NCBI GenBank assembly: GCA_002887195.1
Contig: PJAB01000038.1
Span: 1-54,716 of the forward strand
Length of the DNA stretch: 54,716 nucleotides
Source of the DNA: Chrysochromulina parva
Taxonomy: Eukaryota; Haptophyta; Prymnesiales; Chrysochromulinaceae
Direction: 5' to 3'
Shown: piece after piece, positions 36,401 to 44,622 of the stretch
Numbering within the stretch: the first letter of the stretch is position 1
How the letters are laid out: the number at the start of each line of letters is the position of its first letter
The notes under the pieces: model-generated
Told to the model about the DNA's origin: nothing
Seen by the model: the letters and a program-made list of their open reading frames with translations, nothing else
Database searches by the model: none
Made by a program: the position numbers and the translations under genes

Positions 36401-36817
36401 GCGCGAGAGCGTCGCGCGGAGCTTGCATCCGATGGAAAGGACGAGCAGTCGCGCGAAGTCGTGCATCTCTTTGTCTAGCCCATCGTCCAAGGTAATGACG
36501 AGCTGACGCATCCGAGGAATGCCTTGGTAGCTGCGGACAGGTCGGAAGAGTGGAGAAGCCTCGGGTGGCAGCCACATTGATGGACTGCGCTCCTGGTAGC
36601 CGAGCCAGATCGGCGACATGCGGCGTTCAGGGGGCACAAGCGGACAACCGTCCACTAGGCAGCACTCTCGCTCGACAGCGGCAATCTCAAAGAGACTGGA
36701 GTTGGCAACGGCAACCGAGCCGACACAGACGGCGCCGAGTGCAATGAGTGCGGCCGTGCACTCCTCGGCGTGCTCGCGTGCTGACACGAGAAAGGTTTTT
36801 CCGCGGAGGGTGGCCAT
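33443..36817 (-). CDS. Multi-BRCT protein with LysM-like and zinc modules
   Basis: 1124 aa, single exon, ATG 36817 (MATLRGKTFLVSA). Order of modules: N-terminal BRCT-like region (about 1-60) and a clear BRCT (about 102-205, ending SLRWLADCVEQWKLLPEEAY); acidic linker with DSSDEE repeats; a Tudor-like strand region (about 325-395, GRRARCFRSSESGW); a LysM-like segment (about 475-525, TCVAVDDQTPKAISERC, ILVLPSH); a Cys/His treble-clef of the DC1 kind (about 542-572, CNVCEDPIERDGYCC); a helical Ala/Lys region; a second Cys-rich module (about 675-715, CDKCDCELPVG, CCHECDLDICMQC); three 16-residue repeats (PPSAVEEPLHAAEAE); and two C-terminal BRCTs (about 895-1100). BRCT pairs bind phosphopeptides at DNA damage sites, so a checkpoint/repair scaffold is likely. 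The LysM-like call is by pattern only. Confidence 0.78.
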   Translation of the reverse strand: MATLRGKTFLVSAREHAEECTAALIALGAVCVGSVAVANSSLFEIAAVERECCLVDGCPLVPPERRMSPIWLGYQERSPSMWLPPEASPLFRPVRSYQGIPRMRQLVITLDDGLDKEMHDFARLLVLSIGCKLRATLSRERNTHLVCDDSACATKLCEEPMVIAATRWKTEAGRASPIHIVSLRWLADCVEQWKLLPEEAYTIRPISGLPAKSGQVNGKGTPALVRHRATGAPRRRGGTAAGYRGGRGIGSLRGGIGRGAASSLAADSSDEEAVGGRLQRGCQSAPRPLLSANRADEEALDSSDEESAAALRMSKVVSCTAAAEEATMARPWLLDHDLVGRRARCFRSSESGWLAVDGTIRGWRPIVESVGNAGLAEWRVVLDPDGMDSAPSSAADSGLGWGSVSRELLDGTIDESMPESPESSAEEVLEREATVQAVAAYERQLTMPWALALSQASWACDVQVDPAVWKRGHWITCVAVDDQTPKAISERCQYDCTQLLKSNVDRFTKAKLTTNSRLKRNTILVLPSHRIRRGEAAGLNIHCNVCEDPIERDGYCCELCDWDVCSQCKAFLTVEELLTVQCHRDSHRGGEEVVVAKLRVALRAASEAKEVNEAAAKKRAAAAALAAVATAAKHAPSSASRSSLIVARRVAKRAKRAMGHELEPEAGDVPQCEKGHPLAHEPVAKECPDLLSCDKCDCELPVGTWSYCCHECDLDICMQCVLKQSGADDAHQGGEEGDADGVDAPGETLVEFGGGDGVSGDERSLTKMPSGGVSGDGDADDAAGHEPNGENGDLGTEFDSVSIAARELDQSDTNALAERRDSERPKRSVTDEWLHASDDLEQQQARRRLGSQDAAESQAPPSAVEEPLHAAEAEPPPSAVEESLHSAEAEAPPSAVEEPWPLKRGCGQKLRVIQIVGGSDEDTTRIQAAADRLGGATLVEGQQFDLRCTHVVAVTLKRTEKTLSAISAGRWLLNQDWLHASQAAGVWQPEVNYEIFGDETCEFGKGTLWLGAPRQHRLCRESGLDGPFAGRLFVVGQGTQPAPEVLRKILTAGGATVCTSDDWAHTELVAAAIVKVGATRTTDALVAQAWARATPCVPPEFVIEQLTQREPRGLAMFALTEEQI
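34125..34268. repeat. Three tandem 48-bp units in the BRCT gene
   Basis: Units begin at 34125, 34173 and 34221 and encode 16-residue repeats of the type P-P-S-A-V-E-E on the minus strand. Copies one and two are closer to each other than to copy three. Confidence 0.85.
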
Positions 36818-37009
36818 CGTGGAGGAAGGCGGGAAGACTTGCAAAAGACACTGTGAAGAGTCACACTTGGGTGTCCGTCGATATACTCTCCACACACTTG
36901 ACCCTCTCGGGGGAAAATCCCTATCCACACCGTGCGATTCCTCTGTTTCCCTCGCACGGCCCACAAGTCGCGGAACAGCAAAGTCCACACCCTGCCGCAG
37001 ACTAAGTGG
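36818..37009. promoter_or_regulatory. Putative bidirectional promoter (BRCT gene / EF-hand protein)
   Basis: 192 bp between divergent ATGs; contains AT-rich patches (atatactctcc near 36881). Position is the only evidence. Confidence 0.3.
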
Positions 37010-38419
37010 ATGGTCTTCATCCTGGACGATCCACAGCAATCTCTGCCGCATTATCCACAGCAAAGTCCAGATCAAGTCCTCGACGCGCTCGAGCAGACCT
37101 CCAAAGAGCTGGGCCGAAGCGGCTCGACGGACTCAAAGCCGAAGCCGCCAAAGCCCGGTCGCGGTGATATTGCTCCGCCGCCGCAGCAGCAGCGAGACTC
37201 GCGCCTCCCCAAGCGCGATAGCACGAAGATGCATATGGACAAGTCCATGTTCAAGTCGTTCGACACGAATGGCGATGGCTACGTAAGCATGGAAGAGCTC
37301 GATCAGAACATAAAGCTCATTGGCCAACGCCGGCTGCTACGGGAGCCTCACGGGCCGTGGGCCAGGCGCCCATGGCTTCAAGGCACGCCGTCAAAGTGTT
37401 CAAATGAGAAGCTGGCCAACTGGCTGTGCCCCGCGAGTGCACGGCTCTCGCCACGCGCCCTCTGCGATGCCCGCATCAAGTGGCGCGAGGCCCAGGTGCG
37501 CAGCTGGGTTATGACCCACTGCCCCGCTATGGTCATATCAGCCAAAGCGAAGAAGAACATACCGCCGGAACGCCTAGAAGTGATGCGCCGGGCTTTTGAC
37601 CTCATGGATGCAGACGGGTCCGGTCGGATTGATTTCAAGGAGATGGCTGCCTCGATGCGAGCGCTGGGCTTCAACGATTCCGAGATTCGACAGACGATCA
37701 AGTCAGGCGACGTTGACGGTGATGGCGAGCTGGACTTCAATGAGTACCTCAGGCTCATAGACATCAGCGCGCGCTCCTCCACATCATCGAACCCTGAACG
37801 CGACTCGTTTCCGTTTGCGTTAGTCGCCGAGTCGATCCGCATCTCGCGCCTCGTCGATAGCTACTCTCCAGCAATTCGAGAGGCGCTTCCGCCCTTTCCC
37901 CAGCCCGTGCGGCCACCCGTCATTGGCCGAGCAAAATCAAGCAAAATCGATCTCGACGAAGGGCCCAACGCCCCGCCGATCCAGCAACAGATCGCGGCGG
38001 CGCTTCGCCAGAACGCGGCGAGGGTGCTCGACCTTTTCCGCCAGTGGGATGCCGATGGCGACGGCGAGGTGAGCAAGAAGGAGTTTCGCAAGGCTATGCC
38101 TGCCATCGGTCTCGATGTGTCCGTCCAGGAGGTGGATGCCCTCTTTGACAGCTGGGACCAGGACGGAGGTGGCGTACTCAACTTCAAGGAGCTAAGCAAG
38201 GTCCTGAGGAGCCCACCGCCGCCGCCCGCCATCGCAGCCGTTGCGATCGCGGCAGTAGCGACCACGAGACCGACACGAGGACTCGGCGTGACCACGCCAC
38301 GTCTCGGTGTGACCGTAGCGGAGCCTGCGAGTCCTCGGTCGCCGCCGGCGACCTCGCATGGGCGCCGCCCGCGTCCACAGGGTGGGGGCCATCCAGCTCG
38401 CATATTATCATCGCGTTGA
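37010..38419 (+). CDS. Five-EF-hand calcium-binding protein
   Basis: 469 aa from ATG 37010 (the frame is open a little further upstream but without ATG). Five canonical 12-residue calcium loops: DTNGDGYVSMEE (about 85), DADGSGRIDFKE (about 200), DVDGDGELDFNE (about 235), DADGDGEVSKKE (about 347) and DQDGGGVLNFKE (about 383). The first hand is separated from the next by a basic, Trp-rich stretch (about 105-180), which could hide an intron. The C-terminus is Pro/Ala-rich. A calcium sensor or buffer; the long linkers suggest a structural role in addition. Intronless as drawn. Confidence 0.82.
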   Translation: MVFILDDPQQSLPHYPQQSPDQVLDALEQTSKELGRSGSTDSKPKPPKPGRGDIAPPPQQQRDSRLPKRDSTKMHMDKSMFKSFDTNGDGYVSMEELDQNIKLIGQRRLLREPHGPWARRPWLQGTPSKCSNEKLANWLCPASARLSPRALCDARIKWREAQVRSWVMTHCPAMVISAKAKKNIPPERLEVMRRAFDLMDADGSGRIDFKEMAASMRALGFNDSEIRQTIKSGDVDGDGELDFNEYLRLIDISARSSTSSNPERDSFPFALVAESIRISRLVDSYSPAIREALPPFPQPVRPPVIGRAKSSKIDLDEGPNAPPIQQQIAAALRQNAARVLDLFRQWDADGDGEVSKKEFRKAMPAIGLDVSVQEVDALFDSWDQDGGGVLNFKELSKVLRSPPPPPAIAAVAIAAVATTRPTRGLGVTTPRLGVTVAEPASPRSPPATSHGRRPRPQGGGHPARILSSR

Positions 38420-39486
38420 CACCCCCAAACGCCGCATATGCCGTTCGGCTTTACGGGAACAGCTGATCTCGCGGGCGTCATTGCGTGCGGCGGAGATCCA
38501 CGTGCCACGCGCTGCCCGCGCGGCGGCGGCGCCCGGTTGGATGGAACGGCTTCGTAGCGAGGCGAGCGGTACAGCTGTTGTGTACCTAACCGAACGGAAA
38601 GCGGACTTGTACTTTGTACGATTGTACGCCGGTCGACTCGGACCGATTAGTCGAGAATAATAGAAATTTGAATGTCCCGTCCGCGGCCGCGCGACCGCCG
38701 TGGTCGGCCGTAGGCGTAGCCCGCCGTTCGGTAGGTTTGAGCGTCGGCGAACGAAAACTGGCTCCATTCAGTTTTCACCGCGCCGGCATTGACCGCCGTC
38801 GTGAGGACTCGACCGGACCGGCCGCGCGCCGCGCGGGGGGCCGGTACCCCGGTTTGCGTTTGGCGCCCGCGGCTTACCGGCTTTGACAATCCGCTTTGCG
38901 GCATTTTAGCGGCATTGCGGGTTTGTCCGGGAGAGAACCCGGGGGCAAGGGGCGCAAGGCCTCAATGCGAACGCCGAACGCGCAACGGCGAACGGGCAGG
39001 CGGCGCGGGCGCGCCTCGGTCCGCCGTGTCGCTGTCGGCTGTGGGTCCCGCCGGCGTGTCGATCCTTACTCGGTGCGCGAACGTGGAACGAGCACTCGAG
39101 TCTGCACCTTTGACTCCTTTGGCCAGCCCTTGAATTACCCTTACGCCCTTAACCAATTGATTCTTTTGAATGTGCTGCTATTCTGAATGCTTGAATCGGG
39201 GGAATTGCTAACGGGGTATCAGGGTCGGACCGGCCCACGCCACCGCACGCCGATCGCGCGAGCTTCGCTCATCATTGGAGGGTGGACAAGCTCGGTCGAC
39301 AGGGCGGCGACACGCGGGCCCATATCTGACTCACAGAAGCGACCAAGAGACGACCGCCACGCTTCACGCATCTCTGCGAGCGCACCAAGATTCTCTGGGG
39401 AATGACGCACAGATTCTCCGGGGATGAGTAGGCTTCGTCCTCGTGTTCGCTGCGAAGATCGGCATGGATGCGGCTCGCTACTATTC
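38420..39486. other. Long intergenic region without a recognised gene
   Basis: 1067 bp between the EF-hand gene (+) and ARL6 (-). GC-rich in the middle (38800-39060) and more AT-rich near 39100-39200. Open frames are short and without domains. I looked for tRNA-like and snRNA-like cores and found none I would defend. Confidence 0.4.
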
Positions 39487-40247
39487 TCATTTGCGCCAAG
39501 CTCGTTGCATCTGATCGGCCAGCCACGCAATCCCGGCATCGATGCCCTCACCGGTTAGCGCGTTGCTTGCCGCTGCGCACGCACAGGAGCGACGTCATGA
39601 GAACACGCGAGTGAGTGGAGAGCTTCGCTTGTGCGAGGAGCTCGAGGCTCCGCCAGCGACCGCGCGCACCGATGTGCCACGGCTTATCCGTGATCCGATC
39701 GAGCTCGAGGAGCGACACGCATTCCACGGGCTGCTTCGCCGTCGGTAGGTCCATCTTGTTGGCGAAGAAGAGCAGCGGCACTGAGCGGAGGTCCTGATGC
39801 TGCAGCATCTGCTCAAGCTCGTCCTTGGCTACGCACATGCGGAGCGCGTCGGTCGAATCGATGCAGAAAATGATGCCACCCACATCTTTATAGTAGTGCT
39901 CCCAGAGATTTCGATACCTCCCCTGCCCCGACATGTCAAAGATTGTGAAGTAGAGGCCGCTTTTCTGGAACTCTTCGACATTGAAGCCCACGGTGGGCAC
40001 AATCTCCTGGGTCACCGCCTGAGCAAAATCCGAGCCCAGGGCACAATCGCAGTGAGCGCCGATGGCGTGAGCAGCAACTGAGCCCCGCAGGTCAAGGCCG
40101 CAACGCACGCGTGCGCACCTTCTTTGGCTTCAGGTGCGCAATGATTGTGGTCTTACCACTATTGTCAAGCCCAACGCAGACTATCCGCACCTTTTTGCTG
40201 TTACTGCTTAGGCCGAGCGAGCTTAAGAGCATCTTGAAGAGACCCAT
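39487..40247 (-). CDS. ARL6: Small GTPase ARL6 (BBS3), 3 exons
   Basis: Exons 40247-40119, 40018-39670 and 39572-39487 give 187 aa, matching the 186 aa of animal ARL6. Gly2 is a potential myristoylation site. G1 is GLDNSGKT (26-33), the switch I Thr52 sits in PTVGF, switch II starts [17 protein letters not shown] (Asp71), and NKMD is at 130-133. The DMSGQG replaces the usual DVGGQ of ARFs and is diagnostic for ARL6. Introns are 100 bp (gtgcgca to ctcag) and 97 bp (gtgcgcg to gcgcag). ARL6-GTP recruits the BBSome to membranes for cargo exit from cilia, so the organism is flagellated in at least one stage. Head-to-head with the RRM gene. Confidence 0.95.
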
Positions 40248-40445
40248 GGCGGCGCTGGCTTGTCGGCGTTGGCGCCGCTGGTGAAAGCGGAGGTCGTCAG
40301 CGGCTGAAGTTTTACCGGCAAGTCTCTGTGGAATCACAGAAGTGCCTGGTTCGTTCGTTCATCTCAGAAGCATAGAGACTATCCGATACTGTAACCAATC
40401 GACAACCCGAAACGTCGTGTTGACGTCTCGACATCCCTCGTCGCC
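40248..40445. promoter_or_regulatory. Putative bidirectional promoter (ARL6 / RRM protein)
   Basis: 198 bp between divergent ATGs, with a direct GTTCGTTCGTTC run near 40350. Positional inference. Confidence 0.3.
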
Positions 40446-41540
40446 ATGCTGGGTGGTGTGGCCTCTCTGCGGCCGGTGCTGTCGATGATGATGATGGTGA
40501 TCCCGCGGCCCGAACGCAGCGCACAGCGACGTGCGGTGGCGCCCGAGTTTCGTGAGGACTTTGCCAACACACGGTGCTTTGTTGAGAACTTGAGTAAAAA
40601 CACGGATTGGGCCGCGCTGAAAGATCACTTCAAGGCGGAAGGATATCCCGTCATTTATGCGTCGGTCTCCACCGACCGCGATGGGAGCTCCAAAGGCTGT
40701 GGCATCGTCCAGTTCGAAACCGTGCATGCAGCTCAGCACGCCATCGACTTCATGAAAGGCACGCTCCTTGATGGCCAAGACATCAACATCAGACCCGATT
40801 TCCAAGAGCAGAGCCGCCGAACGGCGGCGGGACCAAACGACGACCATTTCGAGAGCCGTGGCGGTCTTGGCAGGCGCGACAGGCGCGACGATACTGGCGC
40901 CAGCAGCCGCAGCAGGCTCGGCGGGTTCTCGCGCGCAGCTGGAGACACGGCGCCAGTGGACATACCACTCGTCGAGTCGTTACTATCTGAGCGAACGGAG
41001 CTGCGCAAGCGGCGCGACTTCGACGGCGCGGACGCCATCCGGGAGGAGCTGCGGCGAATGGGCATCGGTGTCGACGATAAGGCGAGGACGTGGGTTGCGA
41101 TGGGCCGCGGTGGCAGTGGAGCGCCAGGTGGCGACGACGCGAACGGCCGTAAAGGTCGGGCTGAGAGGTCTGAGGACGAGCGCGACGCGCAGCCGTGGAT
41201 GAGCAAGCCGTGGACGAGGGTTGAAGGAACGGATGACGGGCGTGAGGTCGACGAGGCAGAGGTGCTCCTCCGGCTGGCTGCTCGGGACGACGCGCGTGAG
41301 CGCCGCGATTTCGTCGGCGCGGACTCGATCCTTGAGGAGCTCATTCGCATGGGCGTGGGCGTGGATGATGCGCGGCGTCAGCGCTGCTGGTGGCTTGGAC
41401 GGCGTGCTGACGGCCGAGAGCAGGACCAGATCGGCACAGGCGCCGCCCCAGGCCGGCGGAAGTGGTACCGAGGGGACGAGGATGGCGGCGGTGCCGAGGG
41501 CTCCGGGGACGGGCGACGCAAGACACAGAGGCGCATGTGA
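40446..41540 (+). CDS. RRM RNA-binding protein with two CysRS-like helical repeats
   Basis: 364 aa, single exon. An RRM occupies about residues 42-118, with RNP2 RCFVENL and RNP1 KGCGIVQF. An Arg/Gly-rich linker (RRDRRDDTGASSRSRLGG) follows. Then two copies of a helical motif, RTELRKRRDFDGADAIREELRRMGIGVDD (about 185-215) and ARDDARERRDFVGADSILEELIRMGVGVDD (about 280-312), which resemble the C-terminal helix pair of cysteinyl-tRNA synthetases (R-x-x-R-D-F-x-x-A-D-x-I-R-x-x-L). The basic, Gly-rich C-terminus supports RNA binding. The tRNA-synthetase-like helices may grip RNA; function inferred. Confidence 0.8.
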   Translation: MLGGVASLRPVLSMMMMVIPRPERSAQRRAVAPEFREDFANTRCFVENLSKNTDWAALKDHFKAEGYPVIYASVSTDRDGSSKGCGIVQFETVHAAQHAIDFMKGTLLDGQDINIRPDFQEQSRRTAAGPNDDHFESRGGLGRRDRRDDTGASSRSRLGGFSRAAGDTAPVDIPLVESLLSERTELRKRRDFDGADAIREELRRMGIGVDDKARTWVAMGRGGSGAPGGDDANGRKGRAERSEDERDAQPWMSKPWTRVEGTDDGREVDEAEVLLRLAARDDARERRDFVGADSILEELIRMGVGVDDARRQRCWWLGRRADGREQDQIGTGAAPGRRKWYRGDEDGGGAEGSGDGRRKTQRRM

Positions 41541-42051
41541 ACAGATGCGTCTGTGAACAGAGGCGACGCACGAAGTTCCCTTGTTCCTTTCCTATCGCTT
41601 TGATCTCCTCACACAGCGCGGGCCGCGGGGCGCGGTGGGGCGGAGCAAGTCGGACGTGAGGGCAGGCGTCGGAATGTAGGCGAGGGACCACGTGGCAGAG
41701 GTGCGTTCAGTGTGTCAGCATTTCATGTGGTTCACGTTCACGTTCACGTTCACGTTAAATTGCCCTGAGTACTCCGCTCTCCCCTCTCGGCAATGTGGTG
41801 GTGATCGATTCTCTTGTCGCGCGATTCTCACTCGAATGCCCTGAGAATATCCGGAACGCCGTTCACACCAGGCGAAACTGGAGTCGTTTAAACCCAACCC
41901 AAAAAGACTCAAAAAACAAAAACAGCAAAACACACCTACATCGCCTGTGAAACTGTCTCCGATGACCTCCGAAGTTGTTCGCCGGGACTCCCGAACGAAG
42001 AGAAGAATCACGAAGGATTCAGTCCGTGTTCTCCAGGACCGGTGCCGCCGA
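41541..42051. other. Intergenic region with a TTCACG microsatellite
   Basis: 511 bp. Four and a half copies of TTCACG lie at about 41729-41756. An A-rich stretch (41895-41940) precedes the next gene. No further gene recognised. Confidence 0.45.
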
Positions 42052-42650
42052 ATGCAGAAGCTCCTGATCACACTGCTGCACATTGCGTCTTGGGCGGGCA
42101 GCGCGTACGCGCATCGCCCTCCTCTGGGTGCCACCTACCGCCGGACGGTTTCGCTGCCTGTTATTGGGACCCAGACAGTGGTGCGTTTGGCCCAAATCGC
42201 CCAAACGCAAGCCTGACCTGCTCATGGCCCTTGAGTGGACCACTTCGGCGTCGCTCACCGTGTGTAGCTCCCTTCCTTGCGCAGCAACTTACCATCCTCA
42301 CTCGAAATATGGCGAGGCTGCAGCTTCAAGGACGTCTCCAACTTGATGAGCCTGTGGAGTATGACATCACAGACGAGGGCAAGCTGAGCTTCGCCCTTAC
42401 CAACAGCACGAAGCAGCTGCTTCGCCGCTTTCGCACATCGCTTGACGCCGCTGCCTACGACATGTCGGACGACACTGCCCATGTTGTCGTATGGCCGCCT
42501 CTGCCCCTCTCCGTCACTATCAAGCTCCAGCGCGTCCCGAGTAGGGAGCCCAGCAAACTCGCCGCAGCATTGGAGGGCGCCCGCATGCCCACCTTCATCC
42601 AGGGTTTATGGTCGCAGAAGCAAAAGGGTTCAGAAACGTCTGCCGCGTGA
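42052..42650 (+). CDS. Small exported protein of unknown family, 2 exons
   Basis: Exons 42052-42180 and 42285-42650 (intron 104 bp, donor gtgcgtt, acceptor gcgcag, phase 0) give 164 aa. The N-terminus MQKLLITLLHIASWAGSAYA looks like a signal peptide, or the first part of a bipartite plastid-targeting signal. The mature part is beta-rich, with alternating strands across the splice junction (TVSLPVIGTQTV / QLTILTRNMARLQLQGRL) and a Y-D-I-T-D-E-G hinge, then LSFALTNSTKQLL. I do not know the family but have the impression of an algal small protein family with PPLPLSVTIKL near the end. The join is supported by continuous strand patterns. Confidence 0.6.
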
Positions 42651-42868
42651 GCTCTCTAGCGAATGGCCACGCGGCGCTGCACAACTATGCTCTCTCAGCG
42701 TCCTGATCCGCACCCGGACATTGGGGTCTTGTCAGGGCGGTCACGTAAGTCGTAACGGTACAAGGTAATGCGCGTATAGGAAATACGCTATACGGACAAA
42801 TTTTACCGGTACTAGATCGGAACATGCATGTCGAGTGTCCTTGTTGCCGATCAATCATCCCGCGGTGA

Positions 42869-44509
42869 TCACTCATCCCGGCGCCACGCGCGCCGGGCAC
42901 CTCGAGGTTCGCCCTCCTCCTCCTCCTCCTCCTCCTCCTCCTCCTCCTCCTCCTCCTCCTGCGCTCTGCGCGCTCGCTTCTTGATCCCGAGCTTGAAGGA
43001 GCGCTTGCGGGAGAAGAGATGCTCCACCTCCTCTCCCGCCGTGAGCGCGTCCCGCAGACCCTCAACGAGATGAGATCGGTCCTCCGTGTAGAGGGTGGTG
43101 GAGACGCCAGACCGGCCGGCACGTGCTGTGCGCCCGACGCGGTGGATGAACTCGACCGCGTTCGTGGCCACGTCGAACTGCACGACGTGCGCCACACCCA
43201 CGAAGTCCAACCCCCGAGCTGCGAGTCCCGTGCATACAAGGACCCGCAGCCGTCCGTCGCCCACGATCGGCTCGTCGGCGATGCTGCCCTCTCCGAAGCG
43301 TTGGAGCAGGAGCCCGCGCTGCGGCACGGCGAGCTCGGCATGGAACAGGGCCGCCTCGCCCGGGCCCACCTCCCCCGCGACCTCCTCGAACGCCTCCTTT
43401 GCCGTCTGCAGCGTGTTCGCAAAGACGAGCACGCGCCCCGCCGGCCCGTGGCGCACGGCCTGACGCAGCGCTTCGCCACGCTGCGCCGCGTCGACCTTGA
43501 TGAAGTAGTGCGAGATCTCGTGCTTGTTCCTGTGCACTTGCGCGGCGCGGTGCCACCTCGCAAGCGGAAAGAGCCGTTTCACGTGCTCCTCGATGTTTCG
43601 CGTGCCCGCGTTGGGCATTGTCGCGCCCACGAGCAAGAATTGCTTCGATGCGTACACACGGTGCCGCGCGGCGCGCGCCTCGGCGCCGTGCCGCCCGCGC
43701 GGCCCGCCCTTCCATCCGCCGCCGCCCTCGCCGCCGCTGCTCAGCGCCTCCTCCTTGGCGCTGCGCTTCACCAAGGAGATGAGCTGCTCAATAGGGTACG
43801 TCGAGCGCGCGGCGGGTTTAAACGAGCCCGCGAGCAGTGCGTCGGCCTCATCGAGAACAACTGTGCGCAGCCGCTCGGGCCCCAACCCAATATTGAGCGC
43901 GACGGCCGGCGTTGAAATCAAGATCGTCGCGTCCGTGTCCGCGTCCGTCTCCGACACGAGCGACGACGCACTCAGCCGACGGCGCTCGTCGGCAGGCAGC
44001 GAGGCAAGGAGCCCGGCGAAGACGGAGAGCACTTGCGCGCACAGGTCTCGGTTGGGAACGAGCACGAGGACTTGATCTGCCTGCCCTCGCAGCCGGCGCG
44101 GGCGCTCGACCGCCGCCTCGTCCTTCGCCTCCTCGATCTCTGCCGCCTCCTCGATCCTCGCCCCTCGGTCCAGCAGCCGGTGCAAGATCGGCAGCGCGTA
44201 AGCCAGCGTCTTACCGCTGCCGGTCTCGCTGAGCAGCACTGCATCGCCGCCACTCAGGACCGCTGCAAATGCCGAGCGCTGCACGTCCGTTGGCTGCTCG
44301 ATGCCGGCGGCCGAGAGCGCGGGCAACAGCAGGGGCGAGAGCCCGAGCTCGCGAAAGCTGTTGGCCGTGGCTGGCGCCGCACACGCTCGTGGTGCAGCAT
44401 GGCGCGCGCGGAGTGCACCGCAATCGACGACGACTCGACGCATCATCAGAGGCGCGAACCATCTGGCCGCGAAGATCAGGGCGCCGTGGCTCGTGCCCAC
44501 TGCGCGCAT
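42869..44509 (-). CDS. DEAD-box RNA helicase, probably organellar
   Basis: 546 aa from ATG 44509 (an upstream in-frame ATG at 44650 would run into the divergent neighbour). The first 45 residues are rich in Arg and Ala with only one acidic residue, consistent with a mitochondrial or plastid presequence. Helicase motifs: Q motif (QPTDVQRSAF), motif I SETGSGKT (94-101), Ia PNRDLCAQ, Ib STPAVALN, II DEAD (220-223), III GATMP (in place of SAT), IV LVFAN, V ARGLDF and VI HRVGRTARAG. The C-terminus ends with a run of 16 or more Glu encoded by (GAG)n and a basic tail. Such enzymes remodel rRNA or group II introns in organelles. GAT instead of SAT in motif III is a conservative change. Confidence 0.9.
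   Translation of the reverse strand: MRAVGTSHGALIFAARWFAPLMMRRVVVDCGALRARHAAPRACAAPATANSFRELGLSPLLLPALSAAGIEQPTDVQRSAFAAVLSGGDAVLLSETGSGKTLAYALPILHRLLDRGARIEEAAEIEEAKDEAAVERPRRLRGQADQVLVLVPNRDLCAQVLSVFAGLLASLPADERRRLSASSLVSETDADTDATILISTPAVALNIGLGPERLRTVVLDEADALLAGSFKPAARSTYPIEQLISLVKRSAKEEALSSGGEGGGGWKGGPRGRHGAEARAARHRVYASKQFLLVGATMPNAGTRNIEEHVKRLFPLARWHRAAQVHRNKHEISHYFIKVDAAQRGEALRQAVRHGPAGRVLVFANTLQTAKEAFEEVAGEVGPGEAALFHAELAVPQRGLLLQRFGEGSIADEPIVGDGRLRVLVCTGLAARGLDFVGVAHVVQFDVATNAVEFIHRVGRTARAGRSGVSTTLYTEDRSHLVEGLRDALTAGEEVEHLFSRKRSFKLGIKKRARRAQEEEEEEEEEEEEEEEGEPRGARRAWRRDE
42913..42960. repeat. (CTC)n / (GAG)n tract
   Basis: Encodes the poly-Glu tail of the DEAD-box helicase on the minus strand. 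Same class as 1054-1107. Confidence 0.9.
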
Positions 44510-44622
44510 TGATGACGTCGAGCCTCGGTACTGTACGTGCAAAAGGATTTTCTTTTCTGTATGTTCATATTCCGGTGCGGAAAATTCGCGGGTGAATTGA
44601 GAAGAGTTCACACGTGGCTTCG
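44510..44622. promoter_or_regulatory. Putative bidirectional promoter (helicase / EHD-like GTPase)
   Basis: 113 bp, the shortest divergent gap in the window. Contains one TTCACA (44607-44612) and an AT-rich core (44552-44575). Confidence 0.35.
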
